Of a stretch of 64,000 nt of DNA, positions 54,246 to 63,757 are shown in pieces. The notes beneath the pieces were generated by a model, which did not search any database, was not told the origin of the DNA, and saw nothing but the letters and a program-made list of their open reading frames with translations. The stretch is from the NCBI GenBank assembly GCA_964537925.1, contig CAZICV010000006.1, forward strand, positions 62,001 through 126,000, written 5' to 3'. The translations under genes were made by a program, and so were the position numbers. Numbering within the stretch: the stretch's first letter is position 1; each line of letters begins with the position of its first letter. Source of the DNA: SLDF01 sp964537925 (lineage in GTDB: Bacteria > Bacteroidota > Bacteroidia > Chitinophagales > Saprospiraceae).

Positions 54246-56480
54246 TCATTCATTTGCCGGAGGTGCACTCTTTTCCATCCTCATGTGCAGCATCTCTACC
54301 TTTTTGGTCTTGGGATAGACCAGGCGAAGCTCCCTGATGATGTTCTGCGCACCCGCGTATTTGTCAATGATAAACAGGATATAGCGCGCATCTACCATGA
54401 TATTGCGACAGATACTGCGGTCATAGTTCAGGTCGCTCATCGTGCCTTCCCACACCCGGTCAAAGTTGAGACCGACCAGGTTGCCGTTGGCGTCTATGGC
54501 CGGGCTGCCGGAATTTCCGCCCGTCGTATGATTTGATCCCAGGAAACACACCGGTACATCCCCTGTCTTATCTGCATACTCTCCGAAGTCCTTCATTGCC
54601 CAGAGATCGATCAGCCGCTCGGGCACTGCAAACTCATAATCACCCGGGATATGCTTTTCTATGACGCCTGTCAGGTAGGTCCGGGGTTCATAACGTACGG
54701 CGTCGCGGGGCTCGTAGCCTTCCATCAGACCATAGGTGACCCTGAGCGTGCTGTTGGCATCCGGCCAGAAGCGCTTTTCGGAGAATACGGTCATCTGGGC
54801 CTGCATATATTCCTTCTGGCGGGCCGCTATCTCTTCCTGGAGCGAAGTAGCGTGTTTGGCCACGCGTTCATTATAAGTATCCATCAGCGATACGAAAAGT
54901 TTCACATAGGGATCTTCCTTAAGGGTCTTATAGACCACTTCGATCCCCTTGGTATCCGATTCGCTGAGGGCATTCAGCCGGGTAAGAATCGTACCGGAAT
55001 AAAGCTGTTTCGTCAGCAGTTCGAAATCTCCGCCCGCCGAAGCGACCAGGTTGAGGAAGTAAGGGCTCAAATGCGCCCTGTCCACCTCTTCATAGAGTAT
55101 GCGCAGAAGCGCCGTATTGACCTTCCGGTCTACAGCTTCGTCCATATTCTTGTAAAAGCCATCCAGTCCTGCGACCCACCTGGTCCATTTCTCTTCAAAT
55201 GCGGCCGCCCCGTTGTTTTCGTACGTGCGCACCAGGCCGCTTGCCTGCCCGGCCAATGACATCAGGTCAATATTGCGGCCCAATATCTCGGAGAAATAAT
55301 CCCTGGTAATTGCATAAGGTCTGAAAGCGGTATAAAGGCTGTCAAAAGCCGGCAGGAGATCGCCGTACGCTTTGCGCCACTTGCGTTTGGAGCGTACACG
55401 ATCCGAAAAGTCGGCTTCCAGCCGACGCTTCTTATCCAGCGCTCCGGTACGCTCCAGGCCCTGGTTTTCGCCGATCCACTTCTTGTAAGCGTTGGCAATG
55501 GAAGCGTGTTTGGCCGCGTACTTGATCTTCACGGCGGGATCCGCACGCATGGCAGCGTCCAGTATGCGCAGAGCCTGATCCCGGATGCCAATACGTACAG
55601 GGTTGAGGTATTCCTTATTGAGCGCTACGCCTGCGGCAGGCAGGTACTGCTCCGTCCGGCCGGGAAAACCGAAAACCATCGTAAAGTCTCCCTCCGAAAC
55701 ACCGTCCATCGATATCGGGAGAAAATGCTTGGGCTTGAGCGGAACATTGTCTGCAGAATAGTCCGCGGGCAGATTGTCCTTTCCGGCATAAATGCGGAAC
55801 AACGCGAAGTCGCCGGTATGTCTCGGCCATTCCCAGTTGTCCGTATCTGCCCCGAACTTGCCGATTGCAGACGGCGGCGTACCCACCAGCCGCACATCTC
55901 TGTAAGTGACCGTAACGAACATGAAATACTGGTTGCCGTAAAAGAAAGGGCGGATATTCACGTCCTCATGCTTTTGCCGGACTGCAGCAGCTTTGATTGC
56001 ATCTATATTGGCACTGATCTTCTTCTGCTTTTCCGGAGCGGACATCTTGTCTTTCACACCTTTGAGCGCCGCTGCCGTGACGTCTTCCATCCGGACGATG
56101 AAAGTTGCCGTGAGGCCTTTATTGGGGAGTTCCTCACTCTTGTGAAAGGCCCAGAATCCCTGCTCCAGGTAATTCTTCTTGATCGATGAATGGCTCTGGA
56201 TCTGTCCATACCCGCAGTGGTGATTGGTCAGCAGCAGCCCCTCCGACGAGATGACTTCTGCGGTACATCCTCCTCCGAACTGCACGATAGCGTCCTTGAG
56301 CGAACTCTTGTTGACACTGTATATATCCTCGGCTGTCATCTTCATACCCATACCCTGCATCTCCGACTCATTGAGTTGTTTCAGGAGCAAGGGCAGCCAC
56401 ATGCCCTCTCCCGCGGTAAGCAGGATGGAATGGAACAGGAAGAATACCAGTGAAAGTAAGAGGGAACGCAGCATGATCAT
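54246..56480 (-). CDS. S46 family dipeptidyl peptidase, DPP11-like
   Basis: 744 residues from the ATG at 56480, which starts the signal peptide (LRSLLLSLVFFLFHSILLTAG); the frame is open 207 nt further up. Trypsin-like double barrel with helical lid: His in LLTNHHCGYGQIQ, Asp in TDNWEWPRHTGDFALFRIYAG, and Ser in TTGGNSGSPAIDANG. The specificity position is GLNFDRVWEG with Arg, as in DPP11 (cleaves after Asp/Glu), where DPP7 has Gly. These periplasmic enzymes remove N-terminal dipeptides for peptide nutrition. The terminator at 54177-54220 lies directly downstream. Confidence 0.9.
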   Translation of the reverse strand: MIMLRSLLLSLVFFLFHSILLTAGEGMWLPLLLKQLNESEMQGMGMKMTAEDIYSVNKSSLKDAIVQFGGGCTAEVISSEGLLLTNHHCGYGQIQSHSSIKKNYLEQGFWAFHKSEELPNKGLTATFIVRMEDVTAAALKGVKDKMSAPEKQKKISANIDAIKAAAVRQKHEDVNIRPFFYGNQYFMFVTVTYRDVRLVGTPPSAIGKFGADTDNWEWPRHTGDFALFRIYAGKDNLPADYSADNVPLKPKHFLPISMDGVSEGDFTMVFGFPGRTEQYLPAAGVALNKEYLNPVRIGIRDQALRILDAAMRADPAVKIKYAAKHASIANAYKKWIGENQGLERTGALDKKRRLEADFSDRVRSKRKWRKAYGDLLPAFDSLYTAFRPYAITRDYFSEILGRNIDLMSLAGQASGLVRTYENNGAAAFEEKWTRWVAGLDGFYKNMDEAVDRKVNTALLRILYEEVDRAHLSPYFLNLVASAGGDFELLTKQLYSGTILTRLNALSESDTKGIEVVYKTLKEDPYVKLFVSLMDTYNERVAKHATSLQEEIAARQKEYMQAQMTVFSEKRFWPDANSTLRVTYGLMEGYEPRDAVRYEPRTYLTGVIEKHIPGDYEFAVPERLIDLWAMKDFGEYADKTGDVPVCFLGSNHTTGGNSGSPAIDANGNLVGLNFDRVWEGTMSDLNYDRSICRNIMVDARYILFIIDKYAGAQNIIRELRLVYPKTKKVEMLHMRMEKSAPPANE

Positions 56481-56786
56481 TTCATTTAAAATTGTTCTGT
56501 CTGTAAAGGTAAGCAACGGGCCGAAGAATGAAAACCGACAGCTATACCTGTACGGCCCGGCGGACAGCCTGCGTACCGACCGCCCCGACCGGACGCGCAC
56601 CGGATCGGGGCTAGGGCCCGGGATAGGCAGAAGGCAGTAAAGGCAGGGATTCCGGGCTATCTGCACCTGCCGTAAAAGCGATTGCAAAAATTTGGTGCAA
56701 AAAAAATAGCCCTATTTGTGGTTGAAGAGAAAAGTCAGATATTGCCACAGTAATTAACCACTAGACAACTCTTAAAATCTGCTACC
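56481..56786. other. 306-bp divergent promoter region with a GC-rich hairpin
   Basis: Between the divergent S46 and acidic-protein genes. A hairpin CCCCGACCGG / CCGG(A)TCGGGG occupies 56583-56610, next to GGGCCCGGGA. No exact TAnnTTTG was found on either strand; AT-rich stretches near 56690-56760 probably hold the plus-strand promoter. Confidence 0.4.
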
Positions 56787-57230
56787 ATGGAATTCTATGA
56801 ACTGGATACTGAATTTACATTCGGCAAATACCAGGGCAAGACCTTAGAAGAAGTGTTTGAGATAGAACCGGCTTTCATCAACTACTGCCTGATCAACCAC
56901 GAGCACTTCAACCTCTCTGACGATATCCTTGAAGAGCTCAAGGAGCAAAACCCCGATTTCCAGTTTTCCGAGGAGGCGCTGGACAAGCGGGAAGATAAGT
57001 TTGCCAAGTGGGAAGAAGGCGACAATGACGAGGTCGACGATGAGCGTTTTTACAGTGAAGAATTTGAAAGCCTCGATGAGTTCGAAGAAGACGGCGTCGG
57101 TGGTTCGTCGAGCAAGAAAAGCAGCGACTACGACGAGGATGATATGGACGAGTTCGAAGACGAATTCGATGAGGACTATCTCAATGAAGATTTCGACGAC
57201 TACGGAGGTGGAGATGACGACGACTATTGA
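56787..57230 (+). CDS. Small protein with ExoX-C-like N-terminus and poly-acidic tail
   Basis: 147 residues. Residues 1-~60 (FTFGKYQGKTLEEVFEIEPAFINYCLINHEHFNL) match the small exodeoxyribonuclease X-like C-terminal domain (FxFGKYKGKTLxEV...), a DNA-binding appendage. From ~75 to the end the sequence is low complexity and almost only Asp/Glu/Ser/Gly/Tyr, ending GGGDDDDY, so it is likely disordered. No nuclease domain is fused. Possible roles include a histone- or DNA-mimic, or an accessory binding protein; none is established. A terminator follows within 30 nt. Confidence 0.7.
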   Translation: MEFYELDTEFTFGKYQGKTLEEVFEIEPAFINYCLINHEHFNLSDDILEELKEQNPDFQFSEEALDKREDKFAKWEEGDNDEVDDERFYSEEFESLDEFEEDGVGGSSSKKSSDYDEDDMDEFEDEFDEDYLNEDFDDYGGGDDDDY

Positions 57231-57257
57231 TCTCCACACCATCATATAGCATAGCCC

Positions 57258-57295
57258 AAAGGCCCGACACTCTCCGAGGTTGGGCCTTTTGTTTA
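57258..57295 (+). terminator. Rho-independent terminator after the acidic protein gene
   Basis: AAAGGCCC (57258-57265) pairs with GGGCCTTT (57282-57289), followed by TGTTTAG. It separates this gene from the beta-helix gene. Confidence 0.65.
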
Positions 57296-57477
57296 GTACC
57301 CCCATACAATCCAATCCCGTCTGCCGGGCCATGCCGGTGACACGGGAGCAGGCAGATCTCATGCTCTCCGCTAAAGCAGCTTTCAATCCCGACTACCGGT
57401 CTTTGTACACAGATGAAGGCCTCATTCGTCATCAAAGTGAGGCTTCTCCTCCGGGAAGCCCGATCAATCCTTCTGCC

Positions 57478-59481
57478 ATGACCCGCACCATCACCAGGCC
57501 ACTATACCTATCCCTCATCACCCTATTGTTCTTCATACAGCGTGCAGACGGGCAGGACCGCCCATATATAGCTCTGCGTGAAGGTATGCTGCTTGACGCG
57601 GGCGCCTATATCCGACCCGGAGAATATGTTTTTTCAGGCCAGAGACCCGTGATCGTAGAAGGTGAAAATATCGACCTGCAGTTTGACGGCGTCACGATAC
57701 GGGGCGCCGTCGATCCCGATTCGCCGGACCGATTTACGGGCGTGGCGATCATCGTGCGCAACGCCAGGAATGTGCGTATCGGCAACCTCAAAGCACATGG
57801 ATTCCATACCGCGCTCGTACTGGAGAACTGTACGAATGTGTACATATACAACTGCGACTTCAGCTACAACTACCGGCCGCAACTGCAGGGTTCGGATGAT
57901 ATCTCCACAGATGATGACAGGCTCGGCGATCTCAGCGGGGAGGCTGACGGATGGCGGGCCCTCGGCGCAGGCATATATGGCCGCCGGGTGTACAACAGCC
58001 GGCTGGAAGGCAACCGCATCACGGGGGGGCAGCACGGCATCCTGCTCGCGGCTTCGGATTCCAACCTCATCTCCGGCAATATGATCATCTACAACTCCGG
58101 TGTGGGCCTGGGATTGTACGACAGCCGCGGCAACACGATCCGGCAGAACCACCTGGATTTCAACATACGTGGCATGCGTACCGACGATACCCCCGCAGCC
58201 TGGGGAGCCGGCCTGCTGCTGGTCGGTGCATCCTGTGGCAACACAGTGGAGTTCAACTCGCTCACACATTGCAGCGACGGGGTCGCCGGCCTGTACCGCC
58301 CCGGAACAACCGGTACGGACCCGTGGCAAGGCAACCGCTTCTACCGAAATGATTGCTCGTACAACCTGCGAAGCGGCCTGACCCTGTCGCAGGCATCCGG
58401 TGATGAGCTGGACGGCAATGTATTTGAAGATTGTACTACCGGAACGGCTATATATTCAGGTACCCATATCTCGATCAAGGCGAATGCATTCAACGGCACG
58501 GATACGGCCATCGTCCTGCATGGCGTGAAAGACATATCTGTACTGGCCAATACATTCACGGGAACAGACCGGCTCATCATCCGGGACAAAGCCTCCGGCA
58601 AACCCGTATTCAGGAATAACCGGTCATCCGGGCCACCGGACCGATCGATCGGCAGATGCGAACGGCGCAGGAATGCCTGGCGCCAGCATATCAATGACGC
58701 CACAGGTACGGAAACCGCGCCAGCAGACCTGGCAGCACCGGAAGGATATATACCTGACCGCAAGATGTTCCCCTGCATAGGGAGGGCATGTATACACATG
58801 ACCGCCTGGGGGCCTTACGACTATCGTTTCCCGGCTGTCTTCCGTATAGAAGATACGTCGACTGCGAGCCGGATCGTATTGCTGGGGCCTGTGGGGGCGG
58901 ACTGGCAGACCGACCGTACATCACAGTTCACAGGGAGGCTTTCGCAACAGAGCGGGCAACTGCCCGATACACTTCTGTGGTCGCCGGATACAGTCCTCTC
59001 GGTACAGCAGGCCACATTTGCATGTACCGGGGCCTATTACCCCGATATCTTCGGCAGGTCCGTAGCAGGCGCCCACCGGACAACCGTCACATACATCCAC
59101 CAGGCGCCCTCCCCACTCTGGGATATAAAGACCTACAAACCCGGTGGCGAGACTATCGCTACTGAAATCACGTCTACCCTCGCCCCCCCACAACACCTAC
59201 CGCGGCATACAAAGACACCTTACACGAGGGAAGCTAGTACCACCCTGGCTCTCTCACCCGGAGAATACCGCATCCTGCTTCGTTACAGTGAGCCGGTCAG
59301 CATCGAGATCAATGGCACTACTGTCTACACGGATGAAGAGTCGCCGACCGGGTCCAGGACTATCAGCCGACCGGTCAGCATCGGAAAAAAGGGCGGCACG
59401 ACTATAAGTATCCGGCAGCAGCTATCCGGCGCCGACCCCAGCCTTTACTTTCGCCTAATTCCCGGCAGTACAAAGTATTAA
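57478..59481 (+). CDS. Secreted right-handed parallel beta-helix (NosD-like) protein
   Basis: 667 residues from the ATG at 57478, the start of a signal peptide (RPLYLSLITLLFFIQRADG); the frame is open 198 nt further upstream, overlapping the terminator. Residues ~60-390 form parallel beta-helix repeats (NARNVRIGNLKAHGFHTALVLENCTNVYIYNCDFSYN, then ITGGQHGILLAASDSNLISGNMI, NSGVGLGLYDSRGNTIRQN, etc.), as in NosD/pectate-lyase-like proteins. The C-terminal ~200 residues contain another beta-rich part (WGPYDYRFPAVFRI, PSPLWDIKTYKPGG). No catalytic residues of lyases could be placed. No T9SS domain is visible. Confidence 0.8.
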   Translation: MTRTITRPLYLSLITLLFFIQRADGQDRPYIALREGMLLDAGAYIRPGEYVFSGQRPVIVEGENIDLQFDGVTIRGAVDPDSPDRFTGVAIIVRNARNVRIGNLKAHGFHTALVLENCTNVYIYNCDFSYNYRPQLQGSDDISTDDDRLGDLSGEADGWRALGAGIYGRRVYNSRLEGNRITGGQHGILLAASDSNLISGNMIIYNSGVGLGLYDSRGNTIRQNHLDFNIRGMRTDDTPAAWGAGLLLVGASCGNTVEFNSLTHCSDGVAGLYRPGTTGTDPWQGNRFYRNDCSYNLRSGLTLSQASGDELDGNVFEDCTTGTAIYSGTHISIKANAFNGTDTAIVLHGVKDISVLANTFTGTDRLIIRDKASGKPVFRNNRSSGPPDRSIGRCERRRNAWRQHINDATGTETAPADLAAPEGYIPDRKMFPCIGRACIHMTAWGPYDYRFPAVFRIEDTSTASRIVLLGPVGADWQTDRTSQFTGRLSQQSGQLPDTLLWSPDTVLSVQQATFACTGAYYPDIFGRSVAGAHRTTVTYIHQAPSPLWDIKTYKPGGETIATEITSTLAPPQHLPRHTKTPYTREASTTLALSPGEYRILLRYSEPVSIEINGTTVYTDEESPTGSRTISRPVSIGKKGGTTISIRQQLSGADPSLYFRLIPGSTKY

Positions 59482-59519
59482 GAAAACATTAAAGCGGAAT
59501 CGGGTACTTCTGTTTTAAG

Positions 59520-59527
59520 TACATTTG
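59520..59527 (+). promoter_or_regulatory. -7 box for the RND efflux operon
   Basis: TACATTTG fits TAnnTTTG, 97 nt upstream of the adaptor ATG. It predicts a leader of about 90 nt. Confidence 0.45.
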
Positions 59528-59623
59528 CGCTTGGTTGATGCAGACTCCGGGTGAACACTATCCCTTTGCCCGGTGTTATCCACTGTCAATTCTACTAATC
59601 TTTTATCCTGCCCGAGTATCTAT

Positions 59624-60661
59624 ATGTTAAAGCAACTCCTTCTCGTAGCCGCACCCGTGCTGCTGCTCACAGCAGGCTGTGGCAAAAAGGAAGCGAAAAG
59701 TCCCGCAACGAGCCAGGCGCCGCAAGGCCCGGTTCCCGTGGAAGGCATCGTACTGCAGCCCACCCAGGTACAGAATAAAATAGAAGTCACAGGCAACCTG
59801 TTGCCATTCGAAGAAGTAACGCTGAGACCCGAAGCCTCTGGCCGTATCGTCCAGCTTAACTTCAGGGAAGGGGAACAGGTAGCCAAGGGCAAGCTGCTCT
59901 TCAAGATCAATGACGCAGATCTGAGGGCACAACTGCTCAAAGCCAATGTATCTCTCGACCTGGCTAAGCAGGATGAACGACGCAAGAAGGAACTCCTGGG
60001 ACTGAAAGCGCTCCCACAGGAAGATTACGACAGGGCGCTCACGGAGGTCAAGCGTGCAGAAGCGGACGTAGAGCTGCTGAAGGCCCAGATCGAGAAGACA
60101 GAGATCAGGGCGCCTTTTGCCGGGGTGATCGGTCTGCGCAATATCAGTGAAGGAAGCTATGTAAGCCCGGGCATGGACCTCGTAATGCTCATACAATCTG
60201 ATCCGATCAAACTTGAATTCAGCGTCCCGGAAAAGTACAGTAAGGTCATCTCCATGCAATCTTCGGTCACCTTTACCATCGACGGGCTCAGGGATACATT
60301 CAGCGCCAGGATCTATGCAATAGATCCGCAGATAGATACCGGCAACAGGACATTCAAGGTCCGCGGCACCTGCCCCAACCCTAAAAGTATCCTGAAAAAA
60401 GGATCCTTCGCCTATGTACGCGTCAGGCTAGAAAATATCCCGCAGGCGATCATGGTCCCGGCCTCTGCTGTGGTGCCGGAAATACGCGGGCAAAAGCTCT
60501 TGACCATCAAGGAAGGTATCGTGACCTCACAGCTCGTACAGACGGGCATCAGGACCGAAGACCAGGTGCAGATCACCGAAGGTGTAGGGAAAGGAGATAC
60601 CGTCATCACTTCCGGTCTGTTGCAACTCAAGGAAGGGATGGCGGTCACACTTAAACAATAA
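59624..60661 (+). CDS. RND efflux periplasmic adaptor lipoprotein
   Basis: 345 residues from the ATG at 59624. N-terminal lipobox LLTAGC (Cys ~21) marks a lipoprotein. Membrane-fusion protein layout: barrel-sandwich hybrid (VTLRPEASGRIVQLNFREGEQVAKGKLLFKI), a helical hairpin (~105-145, EERRKKELLGLKALPQEDYDRAL-like), the return strand KTEIRAPFAGVIG, then beta-barrel and membrane-proximal domains ending SGLLQLKEGMAVTLK. It links the pump to TolC. First of three genes in an efflux operon, 18 nt before the pump. Confidence 0.95.
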   Translation: MLKQLLLVAAPVLLLTAGCGKKEAKSPATSQAPQGPVPVEGIVLQPTQVQNKIEVTGNLLPFEEVTLRPEASGRIVQLNFREGEQVAKGKLLFKINDADLRAQLLKANVSLDLAKQDERRKKELLGLKALPQEDYDRALTEVKRAEADVELLKAQIEKTEIRAPFAGVIGLRNISEGSYVSPGMDLVMLIQSDPIKLEFSVPEKYSKVISMQSSVTFTIDGLRDTFSARIYAIDPQIDTGNRTFKVRGTCPNPKSILKKGSFAYVRVRLENIPQAIMVPASAVVPEIRGQKLLTIKEGIVTSQLVQTGIRTEDQVQITEGVGKGDTVITSGLLQLKEGMAVTLKQ

Positions 60662-60679
60662 GCCAAGCAACAGCTAGTC

Positions 60680-63600
60680 ATGAATATAGCTTCGCTCTCT
60701 ATCAACCGTCCGGTCCTGACAACGGTCATATCGATCGTGATCACGCTTTTCGGACTGATCGGGTATACCTATCTCGGTGTGCGGGAATTTCCGAACGTCG
60801 ACCCGCCGGTGGTGACCGTCACTACCAACTATCCGGGAGCGAATGCAGATATCATAGACGCCCAGATCACAGAACCGCTCGAGGAAAACATCAGCGGCAT
60901 CGCCGGTATCAAGAACATCAATTCTGTCAGCAGCGACGGCCGCTCGAGCATCACGATAGAATTTGACCTGGCTATAGATCTCGACAATGCTGCCAACGAC
61001 GTACGCGACAAAGTATCCGGCTCACTGCGCAGGCTGCCGCAGGACGTAGAACCGCCGATCGTATCAAAGGCTGATGCCAGCGCCAGTCCTATCATGGCGA
61101 TCACGGTACAAAGTAACAAGCGCAACCTGCTCGAACTCTCCCAGATCGGCAACGACCTGTTCAAGGAGCGCCTGCAGACCGTGCCCGGAGTGAGCCAGGT
61201 GACGATCTGGGGCGAAAAGAGGTATGCGATGAAGCTGCTGCTGGAGCCCGAACGCCTCGCGGCCTTCCGCCTGACACCGCTCGACGTCCGCAATGCACTC
61301 AACCGCGAAAACATCGAACTGCCATCAGGGATACTGGAAGGCCGCCAGACGGAGCTCACCATCCGCACCCTGGGCCGGCTCGTGTCGGAAGATGACTTCA
61401 ACAACCTGATCCTCAAGGACGAGGGAGGTGTTGCGGTCAAACTGCGCGATGTCGGCAGCGCACAGCTCCTGCCAGAAAACGAAAGATCGATCCTCCGGGG
61501 CAACGGAGGTATTCCCCAGATCGGTATAGCGATCACCCCCCAGCCGGGTACCAACTATATAGCCATAGCGGACGAGGCCTACAAACGTATCGAGCAGATC
61601 AAAAAAGACCTGCCGGAGGACCTGCAGCTCGGCATGTCTTTTGATGTGACCACCAATATCCGCCACGGTATCGAAGAGGTACAGGAGACCATCATTATCG
61701 CATTCCTGCTCGTGATGATCATCATCTTCCTTTTCCTGCGACGCTGGACGACCACGATGATACCCGTCCTGGCCATCCCGATCTCGCTTATCGGGACCTT
61801 CTTCATCATGTATATCTCCGGCTTCTCGATCAATATCCTCACACTGCTGGGTATCGTCCTCGCTACAGGTCTCGTGGTAGACGATGCTATCGTAGTACTT
61901 GAGAATATCTACAAGAAGATAGAAGGAGGTATGCCCGCACGGGAAGCCGCACTCAAGGGTACCAAAGAGATCTTCTTCGCCGTCATCTCCACATCGATCA
62001 CACTGGTCGTAGTGTTCATGCCTGTGATCTTCCTGCAGGGACTGACGGGACGGCTCTTCCGCGAATTCGGCGTCGTAGTGGCCGGAGCCATAGTCATCTC
62101 GGCAATCGTATCCCTCACGCTTACGCCCATGATGAGCGCGCGTTTCCTGTCGAACAAACAGAAGACATCGGGATTCTACCGTGTATCGGAGGCCTTCTTC
62201 CAGAAGATGGAAAGCGGCTATCTCCGTTCGCTGCAGGCATTCATGCGGGTCCGTTGGTTATCGTTCGTATTCATGTTGCTGGCAGGATTCCTGATCTACT
62301 GGCTGGGTAAGGGCATTCCTTCCGAGCTGGCGCCGATGGAAGACAAGAGCCGGTTCATGATCACCGCTACCGCCCCGGAGGGCACTTCCTTCGATATGAT
62401 GGATAATTTCAACCAGTCGCTGACCCAGCTGGTGGATACATTGCCGGAGAAATCTTCCATCATCGCGGTGACTTCTCCCGGGTTCGGAGCTTCGGTATCG
62501 ACCAATGCCAGCTTTGTGCGAGTGACGCTGGTAGATCCGTCAGAACGGACGCGGTCCCAGCAGGAGATCGTCAGCCAGATCAACGGTGAACTGAAACGCT
62601 TCCCGCTGGCCCGCACTTTCGTCGTGCAGGAACAGACGATCGGTGGCGGCCGCTTTGCGGCGCTACCGGTACAGTTTGTGATCCAGGCGCCCAACTTCGA
62701 AAAACTCAAGGAAGCTATTCCCAGGTTCATGGAGAAGGCGACTGCACACCCGGGGTTTTCCGTGGTGGACCTCAACCTCAAGTTTAACAAACCCGAACTG
62801 ACCGTAAGCATCGACCGCGAACGCGCGAATGCACTGGGCGTATCCGTCCAGGATATCGCGCAGACCCTCCAGTTGCTCTTTGGTGGCCAGCGCTTCGGCT
62901 ATTTTGTGTTCAACGGCAAGCAATACCAGGTGATCGGGCAGGCTACACGGTCCAATCGCGAAGACCCGCTCGACCTGAGCAAGGTCTTTGTCCGCAACCA
63001 GCAGGGACAGCTCATACAGATGGACAACGTGGTCCGCCTCAGCGAGACCTCCTCTCCTCCTCAGTTGTACCGGTACAACCGCTACGTAGCAGCTACCGTA
63101 TCCGCTAATATGGCCGATGGTGTGACGCTGGGACAGGGTATCGAGTTCATGGAACAGATCGCAGACGAGGTGCTGGATGAATCGTTCTCTACGGATCTGG
63201 CGGGTGTATCGCGTGAATTTGCCGAGAGCTCAAACTCACTTGTGTTCGCCTTCCTCTTGTCTCTCGCGCTTGTATACCTAGTACTGGCAGCACAGTTCGA
63301 GAGTTTTGTGGATCCGTTCATCATCATGTTCACAGTACCACTCGCACTCGCCGGAGCGGTGATATCGCTCAATATTGCGGACATGACGCTCAACATCTTC
63401 TCCCAGATCGGTATCATAGTGCTGGTCGGGATCGTGACGAAAAACGGTATCCTGATCGTGGAATTTGCCAATCAGCTCAAGGATTCCGGCAAGAAAAAAC
63501 TGGAAGCAGTAGTCGAAGCCGCTTCTCTGCGTCTGCGGCCGATCCTCATGACCAGCCTGGCTACTGCACTGGGAGCCGTACCTATCGCATTCGCCCTGGG

Positions 63601-63757
63601 TACAGCATCCTCCAGCCGTACGTCGATGGGTGTGGTGATCATCGGGGGACTGATGTTTTCCCTGGTACTTACCCTGTACGTGATACCGGGCCTGTACAGC
63701 TATATATCAAGCAACAAAAAAAGAATTCATGCAGATGAGGAGTCTCCTTCCGTATAG
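60680..63757 (+). CDS. RND multidrug-type efflux pump, inner-membrane permease
   Basis: 1025 residues, the length of AcrB/MexB-type HAE1 pumps. Twelve membrane spans with two large periplasmic loops. NIASLSINRPVLTTVISIVITLFGLIGY at the start, VREFPNVDPPVVTVTTNYPGA porter, and LATGLVVDDAIVVLENI with the two adjacent Asp of TM4 (proton relay) are intact; the second half has FAFLLSLALVYLVLAAQFESFVDPF and LVGIVTKNGILIVEFANQ. The substrate cannot be told; the proton-coupled drug/lipid group is likely. Overlaps the TolC gene by 29 nt. Confidence 0.96.
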   Translation: MNIASLSINRPVLTTVISIVITLFGLIGYTYLGVREFPNVDPPVVTVTTNYPGANADIIDAQITEPLEENISGIAGIKNINSVSSDGRSSITIEFDLAIDLDNAANDVRDKVSGSLRRLPQDVEPPIVSKADASASPIMAITVQSNKRNLLELSQIGNDLFKERLQTVPGVSQVTIWGEKRYAMKLLLEPERLAAFRLTPLDVRNALNRENIELPSGILEGRQTELTIRTLGRLVSEDDFNNLILKDEGGVAVKLRDVGSAQLLPENERSILRGNGGIPQIGIAITPQPGTNYIAIADEAYKRIEQIKKDLPEDLQLGMSFDVTTNIRHGIEEVQETIIIAFLLVMIIIFLFLRRWTTTMIPVLAIPISLIGTFFIMYISGFSINILTLLGIVLATGLVVDDAIVVLENIYKKIEGGMPAREAALKGTKEIFFAVISTSITLVVVFMPVIFLQGLTGRLFREFGVVVAGAIVISAIVSLTLTPMMSARFLSNKQKTSGFYRVSEAFFQKMESGYLRSLQAFMRVRWLSFVFMLLAGFLIYWLGKGIPSELAPMEDKSRFMITATAPEGTSFDMMDNFNQSLTQLVDTLPEKSSIIAVTSPGFGASVSTNASFVRVTLVDPSERTRSQQEIVSQINGELKRFPLARTFVVQEQTIGGGRFAALPVQFVIQAPNFEKLKEAIPRFMEKATAHPGFSVVDLNLKFNKPELTVSIDRERANALGVSVQDIAQTLQLLFGGQRFGYFVFNGKQYQVIGQATRSNREDPLDLSKVFVRNQQGQLIQMDNVVRLSETSSPPQLYRYNRYVAATVSANMADGVTLGQGIEFMEQIADEVLDESFSTDLAGVSREFAESSNSLVFAFLLSLALVYLVLAAQFESFVDPFIIMFTVPLALAGAVISLNIADMTLNIFSQIGIIVLVGIVTKNGILIVEFANQLKDSGKKKLEAVVEAASLRLRPILMTSLATALGAVPIAFALGTASSSRTSMGVVIIGGLMFSLVLTLYVIPGLYSYISSNKKRIHADEESPSV

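Noticed and set aside
57280..57477. Extended N-terminus of the beta-helix gene
   Set aside because: This part overlaps the previous gene's terminator, and the signal peptide begins only at 57478.
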